A DNA stretch of 64,000 nucleotides from Paraburkholderia xenovorans LB400 (GCF_000013645.1 NC_007951.1:3534001-3598000); one strand, 5' to 3'; shown: positions 34,368 through 43,513, counted from the stretch's first letter. A program made the numbers and translations. The notes: a model not told the origin generated them from the sequence alone.

Positions 34368-36380
34368 ATGCGGCTGTTCTTGTGCGAGAAGCCCTCCCAG
34401 GGCAAAGACATTGGCCGGATTCTCGGCGCCACGCAGCGCGGTGAAGGCTGTCTCAACGGTTCCGGCGTCACTGTCACCTGGTGCATCGGCCATCTCGTAG
34501 AAGCCGCTGCGCCCGAAGCCTACGACGAGCAGTTGAAGCGCTGGTCCATTGAGCAGTTGCCCATCATTCCCCAGAATTGGCGGGTCGAGGTCAAACCGAA
34601 GACCGCCACGCAATTCAAGGTCGTCAAGGCGCTTCTGGCGAAGGCGACCCAGCTTGTCATCGCCACCGATGCCGACCGCGAAGGCGAGTTGATCGCTCGC
34701 GAGATCATCGAACTGTGCGGCTACCGCGGCCCCATCGAGCGGCTATGGTTGTCGGCACTCAACGATGCGTCCATCCGCGCCGCACTGGGCAAGCTCAGGC
34801 CATCGGCCGAGACGCTGCCGATGTACTACTCGGCGCTGGCACGATCGCGGGCCGACTGGCTCGTGGGAATGAACCTCAGCCGCCTGTTCACCGTGCTCGG
34901 TCGACAAGCGGGCTACGACGGCGTGCTGTCGGTCGGCCGCGTGCAGACACCGACGCTCAAGCTCGTGGTGGACCGCGACCGCGAAATTGCGGCCTTCGTG
35001 TCCGTACCGTACTGGGCCATCGACGTGTCCCTGTCCGCAAGCGGCCAGTCTTTCACCGCGCAATGGGTTCCGCCCGATGCCTACACCGACGACACGGGCC
35101 GCTGCCTGCAGCAGCCGGTCGCACAGCGGGCCGCGCAGCAGATTCGCGGCGCGGGCAGCGCGCAGGTGGTGTCGGTCGAGACCGAGCGCGTGCGCGAAGG
35201 CCCGCCGCTGCTGTTCGACCTGGGCACCTTGCAGGAGGTTTGTTCCAAGCAACTTGGGCTGGACGTGCAGGAAACCCTGGAGATCGCCCAGGCCCTGTAC
35301 GAGACGCACAAAGCCACGACGTACCCGCGCTCGGATTCCGGCTATCTGCCCGAAAGCATGTTCGCCGAGGTGTCCACGGTTCTCGACAGTCTGCTCAGGA
35401 CCGATCCCTCGCTGCGCCCGATCATGGACCAGCTCGACCGCTCCCAGCGCTCGCGTGCATGGAATGACGGCAAGGTCACGGCGCACCACGGCATCATTCC
35501 GACGCTCGAACCAGCGAACCTCTCGGCCATGAGCGAGAAGGAGTTGGCGGTGTACCGGCTGATCCGGGCGCATTACCTCGCGCAGTTCCTCCCTCACCAC
35601 GAGTTCGATCGCACCGTGGCGAACCTAGCCTGCGGCCAGCAGAAACTGGCGGCCACGGGCAAGCAGGTCGTGGTGAAGGGCTGGCCCCTGGTACTGACCG
35701 AGCCTCAGCCCGACGAGGACGGCGACGCTGCGGCGCGCAGCCAGGTGCTTCCCGCGCTGCGCGAGGGCTTGGCATGTCTGGTGGCCGACGTCGATCTGAA
35801 GGCGCTCAAGACGCTGCCACCCAGGCCGTACACGCAGGGCGAACTTGTCAAATCCATGAAGGGAGTCGCCAAGCTGGTGACGGACCCGCGCCTGAAGCAG
35901 AAGTTCAGGGACACGGTCGGCATCGGCACCGAAGCGACGCGAGCCAACATCATCAGCGGCCTGATCGCACGCGGCTATATCGTGAAGAAGGGGCGCGCCA
36001 TCCGCGCATCCGATGCTGCTTTCACACTGATCGACGCCGTGCCCGCGGCGATCGCCGACCCTGGCACTACCGCTGTCTGGGAACAGGCGCTCGACATGAT
36101 CGAAGCTGGACAGCTTACGCTGGACGTATTCATCGGAAAGCAGGCTGCATGGATTTCGCAGTTGATCGCGCAGTACAGCATCGCGTCCCTGTCCATCAAG
36201 GTTCCCCAAGGGCCGGCATGCCCGCAGTGCGGCGCACCCACGCGTCAGCGCAGCGGCAAGAGCGGCCCGTTTTGGTCGTGCAGTCGTTACCCCGACTGCA
36301 AAGGCACGCTGCCGGTCGAATCCGGCACGTCCAAGCGCGGTGCCTCGCGCCCGCACCGCAGCGGCCGCCAAGGTTCCTGA
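34368..36380 (+). CDS. topB: DNA topoisomerase III
   Basis: 670 residues. It opens with the Toprim strand MRLFLCEKPSQGKDIGRILG, with TDADREGELIAREI as the acidic Toprim motif. The active-site tyrosine is in THKATTYPRSDSGYLPES (about residue 325), preceded by LQEVCSKQLGLD. A C-terminal zinc ribbon, CPQCGAPTRQ with SCSRYPDCKG, is present. The type IA enzyme relaxes or decatenates DNA through single-strand passage and is a conserved ICE gene, likely helping replication or transfer. The ATG at 34368 follows GGACGGAT, a weak ribosome site. Confidence 0.96.
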   Translation: MRLFLCEKPSQGKDIGRILGATQRGEGCLNGSGVTVTWCIGHLVEAAAPEAYDEQLKRWSIEQLPIIPQNWRVEVKPKTATQFKVVKALLAKATQLVIATDADREGELIAREIIELCGYRGPIERLWLSALNDASIRAALGKLRPSAETLPMYYSALARSRADWLVGMNLSRLFTVLGRQAGYDGVLSVGRVQTPTLKLVVDRDREIAAFVSVPYWAIDVSLSASGQSFTAQWVPPDAYTDDTGRCLQQPVAQRAAQQIRGAGSAQVVSVETERVREGPPLLFDLGTLQEVCSKQLGLDVQETLEIAQALYETHKATTYPRSDSGYLPESMFAEVSTVLDSLLRTDPSLRPIMDQLDRSQRSRAWNDGKVTAHHGIIPTLEPANLSAMSEKELAVYRLIRAHYLAQFLPHHEFDRTVANLACGQQKLAATGKQVVVKGWPLVLTEPQPDEDGDAAARSQVLPALREGLACLVADVDLKALKTLPPRPYTQGELVKSMKGVAKLVTDPRLKQKFRDTVGIGTEATRANIISGLIARGYIVKKGRAIRASDAAFTLIDAVPAAIADPGTTAVWEQALDMIEAGQLTLDVFIGKQAAWISQLIAQYSIASLSIKVPQGPACPQCGAPTRQRSGKSGPFWSCSRYPDCKGTLPVESGTSKRGASRPHRSGRQGS

Positions 36381-36916
36381 CCCGACCCCGTTCCCCGTGA
36401 GCCGTGCCCGCCATCGGCGGCGTGGCCCTTGTCCCGCACGCCCTGCGGGACGCCCAGCGCGCAACGCCTTCTTGATCCGTGCGCGCGTCCCGCCTGGCCG
36501 CTCCGGCCACGGGACCTGAAGGTAGCTTCTCCGCGAACCGCATCCCGCGCGTTCTGCTGATCTGCATTTCTTCCGCCCACTGCGAAGGGTCTCCCGATGG
36601 CTTGTCGAACTGCACGAGCCACCCGGAGACCGTTCGTGGTCAGCGGTATTCGGTGCCGGTGCCCGCCGGCGCAAAAACGGGCTCCCTTTGTGCGCGGATG
36701 TGCGCCAGACGATGCCGGCCCCAGCCACGACATGGGCCGGGTGTGATTGCTGACAGCAGACGGTTTTAGCGACGACCGGGCCTGCCAATCAGCCCACGGG
36801 TGGTTCCTCTTTCCTCCCGAGCCGAAGGCCGCAGGGCCTTCGGCGCCTTTCTCCTGCCCATCAATGTCCCGGCCCCCCGCCCAACGGCCCTGGGCCACAC
36901 GAACAGGAGACCCGAC
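36381..36916. other. long intergenic region with hairpins
   Basis: About 535 bp between topB and the cytosine methyltransferase with no recognised gene. Two strong hairpins are visible: GTCCCGCA (36431-36438) / TGCGGGAC (36444-36451), and GCCGAAGGCC (36821-36830) / GGCCTTCGGC (36835-36844) with a GCAG loop followed by GCCTTTCTCC. The latter resembles a terminator placed just before the next gene's leader. The length suggests regulatory or origin-like content that I cannot specify. Confidence 0.45.
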
Positions 36917-38518
36917 ATGAACCCCCATCCTTGCCCCCCAACACACGGCAGGCCGCGCAACGCGCCGCTGCTCTACGGCAGCGTGTGCAGCGGCATCGAG
37001 GCCGTGAGCCTCGCCTGGCAACCCCTCGGCCTCGAAGCTGCGTGGTTCGCTGAGATCGAGCCGTTCCCGAGCGCCGTGCTCGCCCATCGTTACCCCCACG
37101 TGCCCAACCTGGGCGACATGACTGCGATCGCCCGCCAGGTGCGCGCCGGCACCGTGCCGGCGCCCGACATCCTGGTCGGCGGCACACCGTGCCAGTCGTT
37201 CAGCGTAGCCGGCGCGCGCCAGGGACTGAATGACCCGCGCGGCGCCTTGACCCTTGCCTATGTGGAGCTTGCAAATGCCATCGACCAAACCCGCCACCAA
37301 GACCGCCGCCCGTCGGCAACCCTCGTCTGGGAAAACGTCCCCGGCGTCCTCAACGACCGCAGCAATGCCTTCGGGCATTTCCTGGGCGCACTGGCCGGAG
37401 AAGGCTGTGCGCTCCAACCGCCAGGGGAAAAATGGGCGCACGCAGGTTGTGTGTCTGGACCCCGGCGCCGCATCGCCTGGCGCGTGCTCGACGCTCAATA
37501 TTTCGGTGTCGCCCAACGCCGCAAGCGTGTGTTTCTTGTGGCAAGTGGTGGAGATGGCCTCGATCCCGTCGAAGTACTTTTTGAGCGCACAGGCCTGCTC
37601 GGGGATTCTTCTGCGGGCAGCGCGCCGTGGCAAGAAGCTGCCCGTGCTGCTGGATCGGGTGCTGAAGCAGCAGGCGGATACGCAGGACTGAAGCAGCCCT
37701 ACGGCACGGTCACGATGACCTTCGGATTCAGTGGCGGCACCGGCCCCGTCGATGTGGCGGCATGTCTCATGGCCGCAGGCCCCAAGCACGACATCCGCAC
37801 GGAGACGTTCATGGTGCAGTCGATCGCCGGCAGCATCGCCCACACCCTCGACACTGCCAACGGCGGCAAGGGCAGCAGCGAAGACGGTACGGGCAAGGGT
37901 GTGCCGATCATCGCTTTCACCGCGCAGGGCAGCGGCGCGGATGCCACGATGGATCGGGCTCCGACGCTGCGTGCAGGTGGGCACCGCAACAGCCATGCGA
38001 ACGCCGGTGTCGTGCCCGCCATCGCCTTCGCGCAGAACAACCGCGGCGAAGTGCGTTTCGAGTCGGGCCATGGGCAGGTAGCTTGCACCGTCCTTTCCAA
38101 CGGCAAGCCGGGCTATGGCGTGCCGATGGTGGCCTGCGTTGCCCTGCGGGGACGGCAGCAGGGTCTTACCGCGGAACTGGGCGGCGGCGTATCGGACGCA
38201 CTGCGCACCAGCGGCGGCGGCGCTGACAAGCCCCATGTGCTGGCACCCGACTTCGAGGCGCATTTCCGTTACGACTGGAGCGAGCCCGGCCCCGGCGACT
38301 GGTCGCACTGGCGGGTGCGGCGGCTAATGCCCGTGGAATGCGAGCGGCTGCAAGGCATGCCCGACGACTACACGCTGATCCCGTACCGCGGCAAGCCCGC
38401 CGCGGATGCTCCGCGCTACAAGGCAATCGGCAATTCCATGGCGGTGCCGTGCGTTGCGTGGCTTGGCCAGCGGCTGGTGCAGTGCCTGCACAAGACGGGA
38501 TCGACAGCTCCGGATTGA
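36917..38518 (+). CDS. DNA (cytosine-5) methyltransferase
   Basis: 533 residues. Motif I LLYGSVCSGIEAVSLAW, motif IV GGTPCQSFSVAGARQGL (catalytic Cys), motif VI-like LVWENVPGVLND, motif VIII QRRKRVFLVA and motif X YKAIGNSMAVPCVAWLGQ are all present. A long variable segment of about 220 residues between VIII and X would be the target recognition region, larger than usual and Gly/Ala-rich. AGGAGA 7 nt upstream fixes the ATG at 36917. No cognate endonuclease is adjacent, so it is probably an orphan methylase that shields the ICE from host restriction. Confidence 0.9.
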   Translation: MNPHPCPPTHGRPRNAPLLYGSVCSGIEAVSLAWQPLGLEAAWFAEIEPFPSAVLAHRYPHVPNLGDMTAIARQVRAGTVPAPDILVGGTPCQSFSVAGARQGLNDPRGALTLAYVELANAIDQTRHQDRRPSATLVWENVPGVLNDRSNAFGHFLGALAGEGCALQPPGEKWAHAGCVSGPRRRIAWRVLDAQYFGVAQRRKRVFLVASGGDGLDPVEVLFERTGLLGDSSAGSAPWQEAARAAGSGAEAAGGYAGLKQPYGTVTMTFGFSGGTGPVDVAACLMAAGPKHDIRTETFMVQSIAGSIAHTLDTANGGKGSSEDGTGKGVPIIAFTAQGSGADATMDRAPTLRAGGHRNSHANAGVVPAIAFAQNNRGEVRFESGHGQVACTVLSNGKPGYGVPMVACVALRGRQQGLTAELGGGVSDALRTSGGGADKPHVLAPDFEAHFRYDWSEPGPGDWSHWRVRRLMPVECERLQGMPDDYTLIPYRGKPAADAPRYKAIGNSMAVPCVAWLGQRLVQCLHKTGSTAPD

Positions 38519-38561
38519 TGCACGACGTCGCCAGCGGGCCACGCCATTCTTCCTCCTGCAT

Positions 38562-38622
38562 TGCCGACGTGTCGGCAGCAGCCAGCAGCCGGGGTGTCCA
38601 GGCTGCCGTGGGTTCTACCCGC
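38562..38622 (+). ncRNA. three-hairpin motif, copy A
   Basis: Hairpin 1 TGCCGAC/GTCGGCA (38562-38577), hairpin 2 GCAGCC/GGCTGC (38585-38606), hairpin 3 GTGGG/CCCGC (38608-38622). It lies 141 nt upstream of the 38763 gene. Three further copies (B, C, D) show the same layout with compensatory changes. Confidence 0.55.
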
Positions 38623-38762
38623 GCCACCCACCAGTTCGCCTCGGCATCTCACCGGCGAACGCTGCCCACCGGGGCATCGATGCCTCTTTTTTTCCAACCC
38701 ACGGGATGGCCGCCACGTCCCGTCGGGGGCATGTCGCCACCCGGTCGATTTCAGGACTTCCC

Positions 38763-39320
38763 ATGGATAACATCACCAAGCAAGACCGCATCACGCTGAA
38801 GAACCTCAAGGTGGCCGACTTCGCCAGCGAGGAAACGATGTGCTTCAGCGCCACCGTCGTGTTCGACGGCACTCCCATCGCCGAGGCCCGCAACGACGGC
38901 CACGGCGGCTCGACGTTCGTCCACGCGCTCAATGGCAAGGCGGCGCTGCTGGCGCAGGCCGAAGCCTTCGCCAAGGGCCTGCCGCCTGCACCGCTCGACC
39001 TCGGCCACGAGGGTGAAGACCCTCATTACATCGACATGACGCTCGACTTCCTGATCGATGAACTGGCCGATGCCATGCACGCCGAGCGCAAGGTGCGAGC
39101 CGCGTTCAACCGCGACATCGGCAACAAGGTGCTGTTCATCAAGGACGGCAAACTGCTGTTCATCAAGGGCATCAAGCTCAAGGCCATCGCCGACCGCAAA
39201 GCGTATTTCGCTTCGCTGCGCGCCCGACAGGCCCAACCCATCGTCATCCTCGCCGAGCTTCCGCCCGAGCAAGCATTTGACCTGTGGAAGCAGCATGTCC
39301 TGGGCGACAAGCCCGCCTGA
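38763..39320 (+). CDS. ICE protein of unknown function
   Basis: 185 residues with no recognised domain. The N-terminal half (DRITLKNLKVADFASEETMC) is beta-rich and the C-terminal half is alpha-rich with a basic stretch (KDGKLLFIKGIKLKAIADRK). It is common in ICEs of this family near the C5-methylase, as I recall. The ATG at 38763 follows AGGA and is the start of an independent unit: copy A of the RNA motif lies upstream and a strong terminator at 39346 downstream. Confidence 0.65.
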   Translation: MDNITKQDRITLKNLKVADFASEETMCFSATVVFDGTPIAEARNDGHGGSTFVHALNGKAALLAQAEAFAKGLPPAPLDLGHEGEDPHYIDMTLDFLIDELADAMHAERKVRAAFNRDIGNKVLFIKDGKLLFIKGIKLKAIADRKAYFASLRARQAQPIVILAELPPEQAFDLWKQHVLGDKPA

Positions 39321-39345
39321 CCCAGCGCCGACGCCCCCTCCTGAC

Positions 39346-39377
39346 AGCCCCGCACTCGATGCGGGGCTTCTTTTTTT
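39346..39377 (+). terminator. intrinsic terminator
   Basis: AGCCCCGC (39346-39353) / GCGGGGCT (39361-39368), then TTCTTTTTTTC. It ends the 38763 gene. Confidence 0.9.
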
Positions 39378-39460
39378 CGGTGCCCATCAATCGGGGCTGG
39401 GCCGGATGCCGTTTTCCAACTGACGCAGCGCGGCCCGCGCACGAAGCTGCCCGCATGTTC

Positions 39461-39520
39461 GCTGATTCGTCAGCACATGCCAGCAGCCAGGGTTTCAGGC
39501 TGCCGCGGGTCTCTCCCGCG
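39461..39520 (+). ncRNA. three-hairpin motif, copy B
   Basis: Hairpin 1 GCTGA-TTCG-TCAGC (39461-39474), ACATGCC, hairpin 2 GCAGCC/GGCTGC (39483-39503), hairpin 3 CGCGGG/CCCGCG (39504-39520). It lies 131 nt upstream of the 39651 gene. Confidence 0.6.
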
Positions 39521-39616
39521 TTGCCCACCAGTCCGCATCGCATCAAGTCTGCGGACGCGCGTCCCCGTGACGTCGATGCTTTTTATCAACCGCGTGCGGG
39601 AGCTGCCATCCCGTGA

Positions 39617-39650
39617 GGGACGAGGCCCCGCTTTTCCAAGGAGCCCGTCC
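39617..39650 (+). promoter_or_regulatory. leader hairpin covering the Shine-Dalgarno of the 39651 gene
   Basis: GGGACGAGGCCCC (39617-39629) can pair, with one bulge and one mismatch, with GGAGCCCGTCC (39640-39650). The latter contains the ribosome binding site GGAG and touches the ATG. Confidence 0.5.
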
Positions 39651-39863
39651 ATGTCCCAGCAAGCCTCTTTCGGCCAACTGGCCCTGACCTACTGCGGCAA
39701 GTTTCTGCCGCTCGAAGTCCTGCAAAGCGCCGCCGGTCACTACATCGGCACGCGCGATACCGAAGGCCCCGTTTCGCGGGAATCCCGCGAGTACTTCCGC
39801 AGCTATGCCGCGGCTCAACGTGCCCTCGAAAGAGGCGGCTGGTCCCAGCTCGCCATTCCCTGA
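39651..39863 (+). CDS. small ICE protein of unknown function
   Basis: 70 residues (SFGQLALTYCGKFLPLEVLQ, RDTEGPVSRESREYFRSYAA, then AQRALERGGW). No family recognised. AAGGAG precedes the ATG. The following gene starts 21 bp after its stop, so the two probably form one transcript. Copy B of the RNA motif is upstream. Confidence 0.6.
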   Translation: MSQQASFGQLALTYCGKFLPLEVLQSAAGHYIGTRDTEGPVSRESREYFRSYAAAQRALERGGWSQLAIP

Positions 39864-39884
39864 TCCAACTGGAGGAATCACGTC

Positions 39885-40277
39885 ATGAACCAGCTACTGC
39901 CGCGGGAAATCGTCGATCAGATCATGCGGGAAGAACAGCATTTCGCTGCCGCGCCCCAAGCCTTCTTCGAGGCCTGGAAGCGCGGTGTCGAGATCGCTGG
40001 CCCCGAATGGTTCGGTGACGGCACCCGTGAAGGTCTGAACCAGGCCAAGAGCAAGTGGGATCTGCGTCCCAACATGCTGCAGCTCAACGATGCCCTCGGC
40101 GTCCTGAGCAGCGGCGAACGCATGTTCCTGTCCGCCATGGTCAGCTTCTACAACGCGCGCGAGGGCGGTGCCATGCTCAAGCGCTGCCACTTCAACGGAC
40201 TGTCGGACTTCGACGGTCTCGATCTGCAACGCCGCAAGGTCATCGCCGACCTGCTGGTGAACTACAACGGCTGGTGA
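39885..40277 (+). CDS. ICE protein of unknown function
   Basis: 130 residues, mostly helical (LPREIVDQIMREEQHFAAAP, LNDALGVLSSGERMFLSAMV, SFYNAREGGAMLKRCHF). It is a small conserved ICE/phage-type protein whose family I cannot name with certainty. GGAGG 8 nt upstream supports the ATG at 39885. Confidence 0.65.
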   Translation: MNQLLPREIVDQIMREEQHFAAAPQAFFEAWKRGVEIAGPEWFGDGTREGLNQAKSKWDLRPNMLQLNDALGVLSSGERMFLSAMVSFYNAREGGAMLKRCHFNGLSDFDGLDLQRRKVIADLLVNYNGW

Positions 40278-40415
40278 GCCGGTCCCCGGCGCACCACTGC
40301 TTTTCGTTCCCCCCGAGAGGGACATGCGCCCACAAAGCCATGTTCCTCAATTTCTTCGCCATCGCCCAGCGCCAACGGCCTCGGGCTATTACTTGCGGAT
40401 GCCACCGTCCGCATG

Positions 40416-40449
40416 GGCTGGCTCCGCTCACTTCTCGAAAGGAGCCACC
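40416..40449 (+). promoter_or_regulatory. leader hairpin covering the Shine-Dalgarno of the 40450 gene
   Basis: GGCTGGCTCC (40416-40425, one bulged C) pairs with GGAGCCACC (40441-40449), which contains the GGAG site and ends at the base before the ATG. Confidence 0.55.
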
Positions 40450-41136
40450 ATGGCAAACAACTACTACGAGGGCACGGGCGTTCTCATGCTTGATCGTGTT
40501 ACCCCCGTCATCAAGGCGCTGTTCGGCGTCTTCGCATTGGATGAAAGCTATCCCGGCAACGGGCATGCCTACATCGCCAGGATCGCCGAGACCAATTATC
40601 CGCAATGGTCGAATGTGCTGGGCGGCCTGGAAGACCTCGCAGCGCAACTCGGCATACCCATGCCCGACGACGAAGGCTTGTCGATTCCTCCACTGCTCGA
40701 ACTGCTGGCCGTGCACTTCGGAGCCGACCAGGATCAGGAACTGCAGAACCTGATCGAACAACACCAGTTCGAGGACAGCGCCGATCTGGAGGCCTTACTT
40801 CTGATCGCAACCTGCTTCGACGACGGCCATGACCTGACCGCCATCCAGTTCGAGGGCTGCTGGTATTGCAGCAAGCCAAGGCTGTTCGAGTTCGGCGGCA
40901 GCGGCTGCTACCTGAGCCGCGAGGTCCAGGTCTTCAGAACGTCCTCGCAGGCACTCCAACTCGGCGACCAACTGCGCAAAGCCATTAAGGCCAGCGACAT
41001 CGAAGAGGCCTCGGCGTTGATCGCACTGGAGGCCGCCAATCTGCTCGCGGGCATCAACGACGAGCATTTCCGCCTGAATGTGCGCCATCGCATCGCCGAA
41101 CGGCTGGCCCAGACGCCAACGATCAGTGCCGACTGA
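40450..41136 (+). CDS. ICE protein of unknown function
   Basis: 228 residues, acidic in the N-terminal half (NLIEQHQFEDSADLEALLLI, ATCFDDGHDLTAIQFEGCWY). No recognised domain. The central CWYCSKPRLFEFGGSGCYLS has three cysteines, but they are not arranged as a standard zinc knuckle. The leader hairpin at 40416 and the neighbouring units suggest separate regulation. Confidence 0.65.
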   Translation: MANNYYEGTGVLMLDRVTPVIKALFGVFALDESYPGNGHAYIARIAETNYPQWSNVLGGLEDLAAQLGIPMPDDEGLSIPPLLELLAVHFGADQDQELQNLIEQHQFEDSADLEALLLIATCFDDGHDLTAIQFEGCWYCSKPRLFEFGGSGCYLSREVQVFRTSSQALQLGDQLRKAIKASDIEEASALIALEAANLLAGINDEHFRLNVRHRIAERLAQTPTISAD

Positions 41137-41180
41137 CGCATTTTCTCTTTTCAACCCACCGGGTCCAATTCCCGGTGGCG

Positions 41181-41215
41181 GGGATTGGCTCCATTATTCA
41201 ATCTGGAGAAATCCC
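41181..41215 (+). promoter_or_regulatory. leader hairpin covering the Shine-Dalgarno of the 41216 gene
   Basis: GGGATTGGCTCC (41181-41192) pairs with GGAGAAATCCC (41205-41215) through 10 bp and a small internal loop. The GGAG site lies in the stem, ending at the base before the ATG. A second hairpin, CCACCGGG/CCCGGTGG, lies directly upstream. Confidence 0.6.
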
Positions 41216-41953
41216 ATGTCCCAAAATCCCAATCCCTTTGTCCGCGGCTACTGGAATCTGAAAATCGTCCGCACGCTGTCCATCAGCTACGAGGACGGAA
41301 GCCCGCATGTGTGGCGAGCCATCCACGTGAGCCAACAGCACCTCTCCGATGAGGAACTGGTTTCTTCCCCCTGCATCGTCACCAGCGAGTTCGCGGTGGT
41401 CAGGAATGGCACTGAACCTGTCAGCGCCGAACTGATGGCCGAATGCAATGCTGTTGAAGGCGTCAGCGGCGAAGGCGTAGTTGGTGCCGTGGTCTATGCC
41501 ATTCATGGCGACGACTTCGACGGCCGCCCGATCCACGTCGGTGACACTTATTCGGCCGAAGCCGCGCGAGACGTGGTGCAGCGGTTGAGTTTCGAGACCG
41601 GCTATTACAGCCGATGCTGGGAAATCAGCAGCGCGCACATCAGCCGGAAAACCGGCCAGTACCTCGCCAACCTGGCAGACCTCGCCACGCCGGAGGCCTT
41701 TCTGTTCATCGCCTTCCGGGTTCCGTACAGCCCGGCGATCGGCGTCAAGCTGATTTCCACGCCCTGGACGGACCAGAACCTGGAGCATGCCGAGGGCATC
41801 GGCGCGGAGCAGCTTCGACAAGAGCACCGGAACAAGGGCATGCCGGACGACCTGGCGAACATCCTTGAACTGGCTGGCCAGGCCGATGTGCGCATTCTCA
41901 TCCTCGACGCTGATGCGCCCGCGCTACTGGGCTTGCCGCTGGCCGAGTCCTAG
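41216..41953 (+). CDS. ICE protein of unknown function (DUF5983-like)
   Basis: 245 residues (YWNLKIVRTLSISYEDGSPH, VWRAIHVSQQHLSDEELVSS, YYSRCWEISSAHISRKTGQY). It resembles the DUF5983 group found on ICEs, with an uncertain assignment. Strongly beta-rich and moderately acidic. The ATG at 41216 is fixed by TGGAGA. Confidence 0.6.
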   Translation: MSQNPNPFVRGYWNLKIVRTLSISYEDGSPHVWRAIHVSQQHLSDEELVSSPCIVTSEFAVVRNGTEPVSAELMAECNAVEGVSGEGVVGAVVYAIHGDDFDGRPIHVGDTYSAEAARDVVQRLSFETGYYSRCWEISSAHISRKTGQYLANLADLATPEAFLFIAFRVPYSPAIGVKLISTPWTDQNLEHAEGIGAEQLRQEHRNKGMPDDLANILELAGQADVRILILDADAPALLGLPLAES

Positions 41954-42050
41954 CAGTCGCGCCACGCACCATTCTTCCTCTTTGTTCTCCCCCATGTCAG
42001 CCCGTCTCCCACCCGGAGCTGGGCTGATCCATTTTCATAGGAGCAACCTC

Positions 42051-42329
42051 ATGTTCCCCGACCTCATCTCGCATGCACCCGACTTCGAGCACCAGCTCGG
42101 AGCCTGCGTCAACGCCATGAGCCAGGACGACGCCATCGGCCAGATCCTGGTATTCGAGCGCACGAGAGGCATGCTACACATGCGCCATATCGCCAGCGCC
42201 GACCTGGTGGACAGCGACATTGACGACTACGAAATGGTCGTCTTCGACGGTGGCAACACCAGCGGCGACACGTGGAAGCACGTGTTCTTTCCACGTCAGC
42301 GCGAACACTATTTCGTGTACGAAGCCTGA
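42051..42329 (+). CDS. small acidic ICE protein of unknown function
   Basis: 92 residues, strongly acidic (IASADLVDSDIDDYEMVVFD). No family recognised. TAGGAG precedes the ATG. It is followed by a strong terminator at 42337, marking a short independent unit. Confidence 0.6.
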   Translation: MFPDLISHAPDFEHQLGACVNAMSQDDAIGQILVFERTRGMLHMRHIASADLVDSDIDDYEMVVFDGGNTSGDTWKHVFFPRQREHYFVYEA

Positions 42330-42336
42330 TCCATCC

Positions 42337-42359
42337 AGCCCCTTTCGAGGGGCTTTTTC
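42337..42359 (+). terminator. intrinsic terminator
   Basis: AGCCCC (42337-42342) / GGGGCT (42349-42354), then TTTTTCT. It ends the 42051 gene. Confidence 0.85.
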
Positions 42360-42447
42360 TTGCCCGCAGCGCAGGAAACCGGGTGCGGCGCGGTGCCGTT
42401 TCATGCGGGTGAGCCGCCCATTCCGAGGCCATCCTTGCCCCATGTTC

Positions 42448-42511
42448 GTCGGCGTTGCCGACACATGCCCAGACAGCCGAGACCTTCAAGGCTGCAAGTG
42501 CGGGAAACCGT
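42448..42511 (+). ncRNA. three-hairpin motif, copy C
   Basis: Hairpin 1 GTCGGC-GTT-GCCGAC (42448-42462), ACATGCC, hairpin 2 CAGCC/GGCTG (42474-42494), hairpin 3 GCGG-GAAA-CCGT (42500-42511, G-U at the base). It lies 105 nt upstream of the 42616 gene. Confidence 0.55.
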
Positions 42512-42582
42512 GCTGGTCTTTTTTCTTATCGGACGTTCCGCGTCCATCCACGCCACCCACAAGGGATCTCTCCCTTGCGGGC

Positions 42583-42615
42583 GGGAATCCCTTGTCCTTC
42601 CTCAAGGAGATTCCC
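42583..42615 (+). promoter_or_regulatory. leader hairpin covering the Shine-Dalgarno of the 42616 gene
   Basis: GGGAATCCCTT (42583-42593) pairs with AAGGAGATTCCC (42604-42615) through 11 bp and one bulged A. The whole AAGGAG site is in the stem, which ends at the base before the ATG. Another hairpin (AAGGGA/TCCCTT) lies just upstream. This is the clearest example in the window. Confidence 0.7.
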
Positions 42616-43428
42616 ATGGACCGTTCCCTCATCAAATCCATGATGCCTTCGCTTGTCGCAGGCCATGTGCCCCGCAACGTGCGGTCGTTCAAGTACCGCG
42701 TGTTCGATGATCAGCCGCAGTCCTCGACGCTGGGCTTCGCCATCGATCCCCAGCCCTTCGACGGCAAGGTGGTCGCGGCGACTGACGATGCCATCGTCGT
42801 CAAGCTCAAGCCATCCGAGTTCGCCGTGCTCGATCCCAACCTTGTCACCTCTGTTCCCAGCGAAGGCGCCAAGGTGCGTGTCCAACCCTACGCACGGCGC
42901 CGTTTCGACGGCCTGCGCGCGGACACCCCGGAAGAGCGCACGGAGATGACGTCCGACGGCATTCCCTACACCGTCAAGACGCACATCCTTGGCTCCGCGC
43001 CCGCCAAGCTGCCCATCCCCAAGCCGCAGTGCATGGAACTGGGCCAGCTCATCGAACAACTGGAGGAAATGCCGGCGCCCGATGGCTTCCGGCGGATCAC
43101 CCACATGCTGGTCGATGCAGGTGCACGGGATTTCACCTGGGTCGATCCCAAGCCATCCAAGATCATCGAGACGCCTCCGGCGATCAGCTTCACGACCTCG
43201 ACCGCGAAGTTCAAGGGTCGCGTCACGGTGCTGTACGACCGCGGCGGCGACGCCTACGTGGTGGAACTTCACCGCGATGGCGAATTGGTCGATCGGTACG
43301 ACGAGGTGTATTTCGACATGCTTGGCGCAGTGTTGGAGCGGCTCATCGACGATGGTCGCTGGCGCCTGATCGACGTGAGCGTGATCGACACCAAGGCTCC
43401 CCGGCAGCGCCAAGCGGTGCCGGCATGA
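42616..43428 (+). CDS. ICE protein of unknown function
   Basis: 270 residues without a recognised domain (MPSLVAGHVPRNVRSFKYRV, FAVLDPNLVTSVPSEGAKVR, TAKFKGRVTVLYDRGGDAYV). It is beta-rich, probably soluble and cytoplasmic. RNA motif copy C and a Shine-Dalgarno-pairing leader hairpin precede it. A diverged relative of hairpin 2 may follow its stop at about 43442-43480. Confidence 0.65.
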   Translation: MDRSLIKSMMPSLVAGHVPRNVRSFKYRVFDDQPQSSTLGFAIDPQPFDGKVVAATDDAIVVKLKPSEFAVLDPNLVTSVPSEGAKVRVQPYARRRFDGLRADTPEERTEMTSDGIPYTVKTHILGSAPAKLPIPKPQCMELGQLIEQLEEMPAPDGFRRITHMLVDAGARDFTWVDPKPSKIIETPPAISFTTSTAKFKGRVTVLYDRGGDAYVVELHRDGELVDRYDEVYFDMLGAVLERLIDDGRWRLIDVSVIDTKAPRQRQAVPA

Positions 43429-43513
43429 CGCCTCGAAACGAAGCCAGGCAACTCCACGACTGACCCGAGGTTCCCGCCACGGCGGTTCAGTCCATCCGGC
43501 CAAGTGCCGCACA

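Noticed and set aside
38521..38762. Short CRISPR-like array among the repeated hairpins
   Set aside because: Copies are hundreds to thousands of bases apart with genes between, and no regular spacer spacing or cas genes exist in the window.
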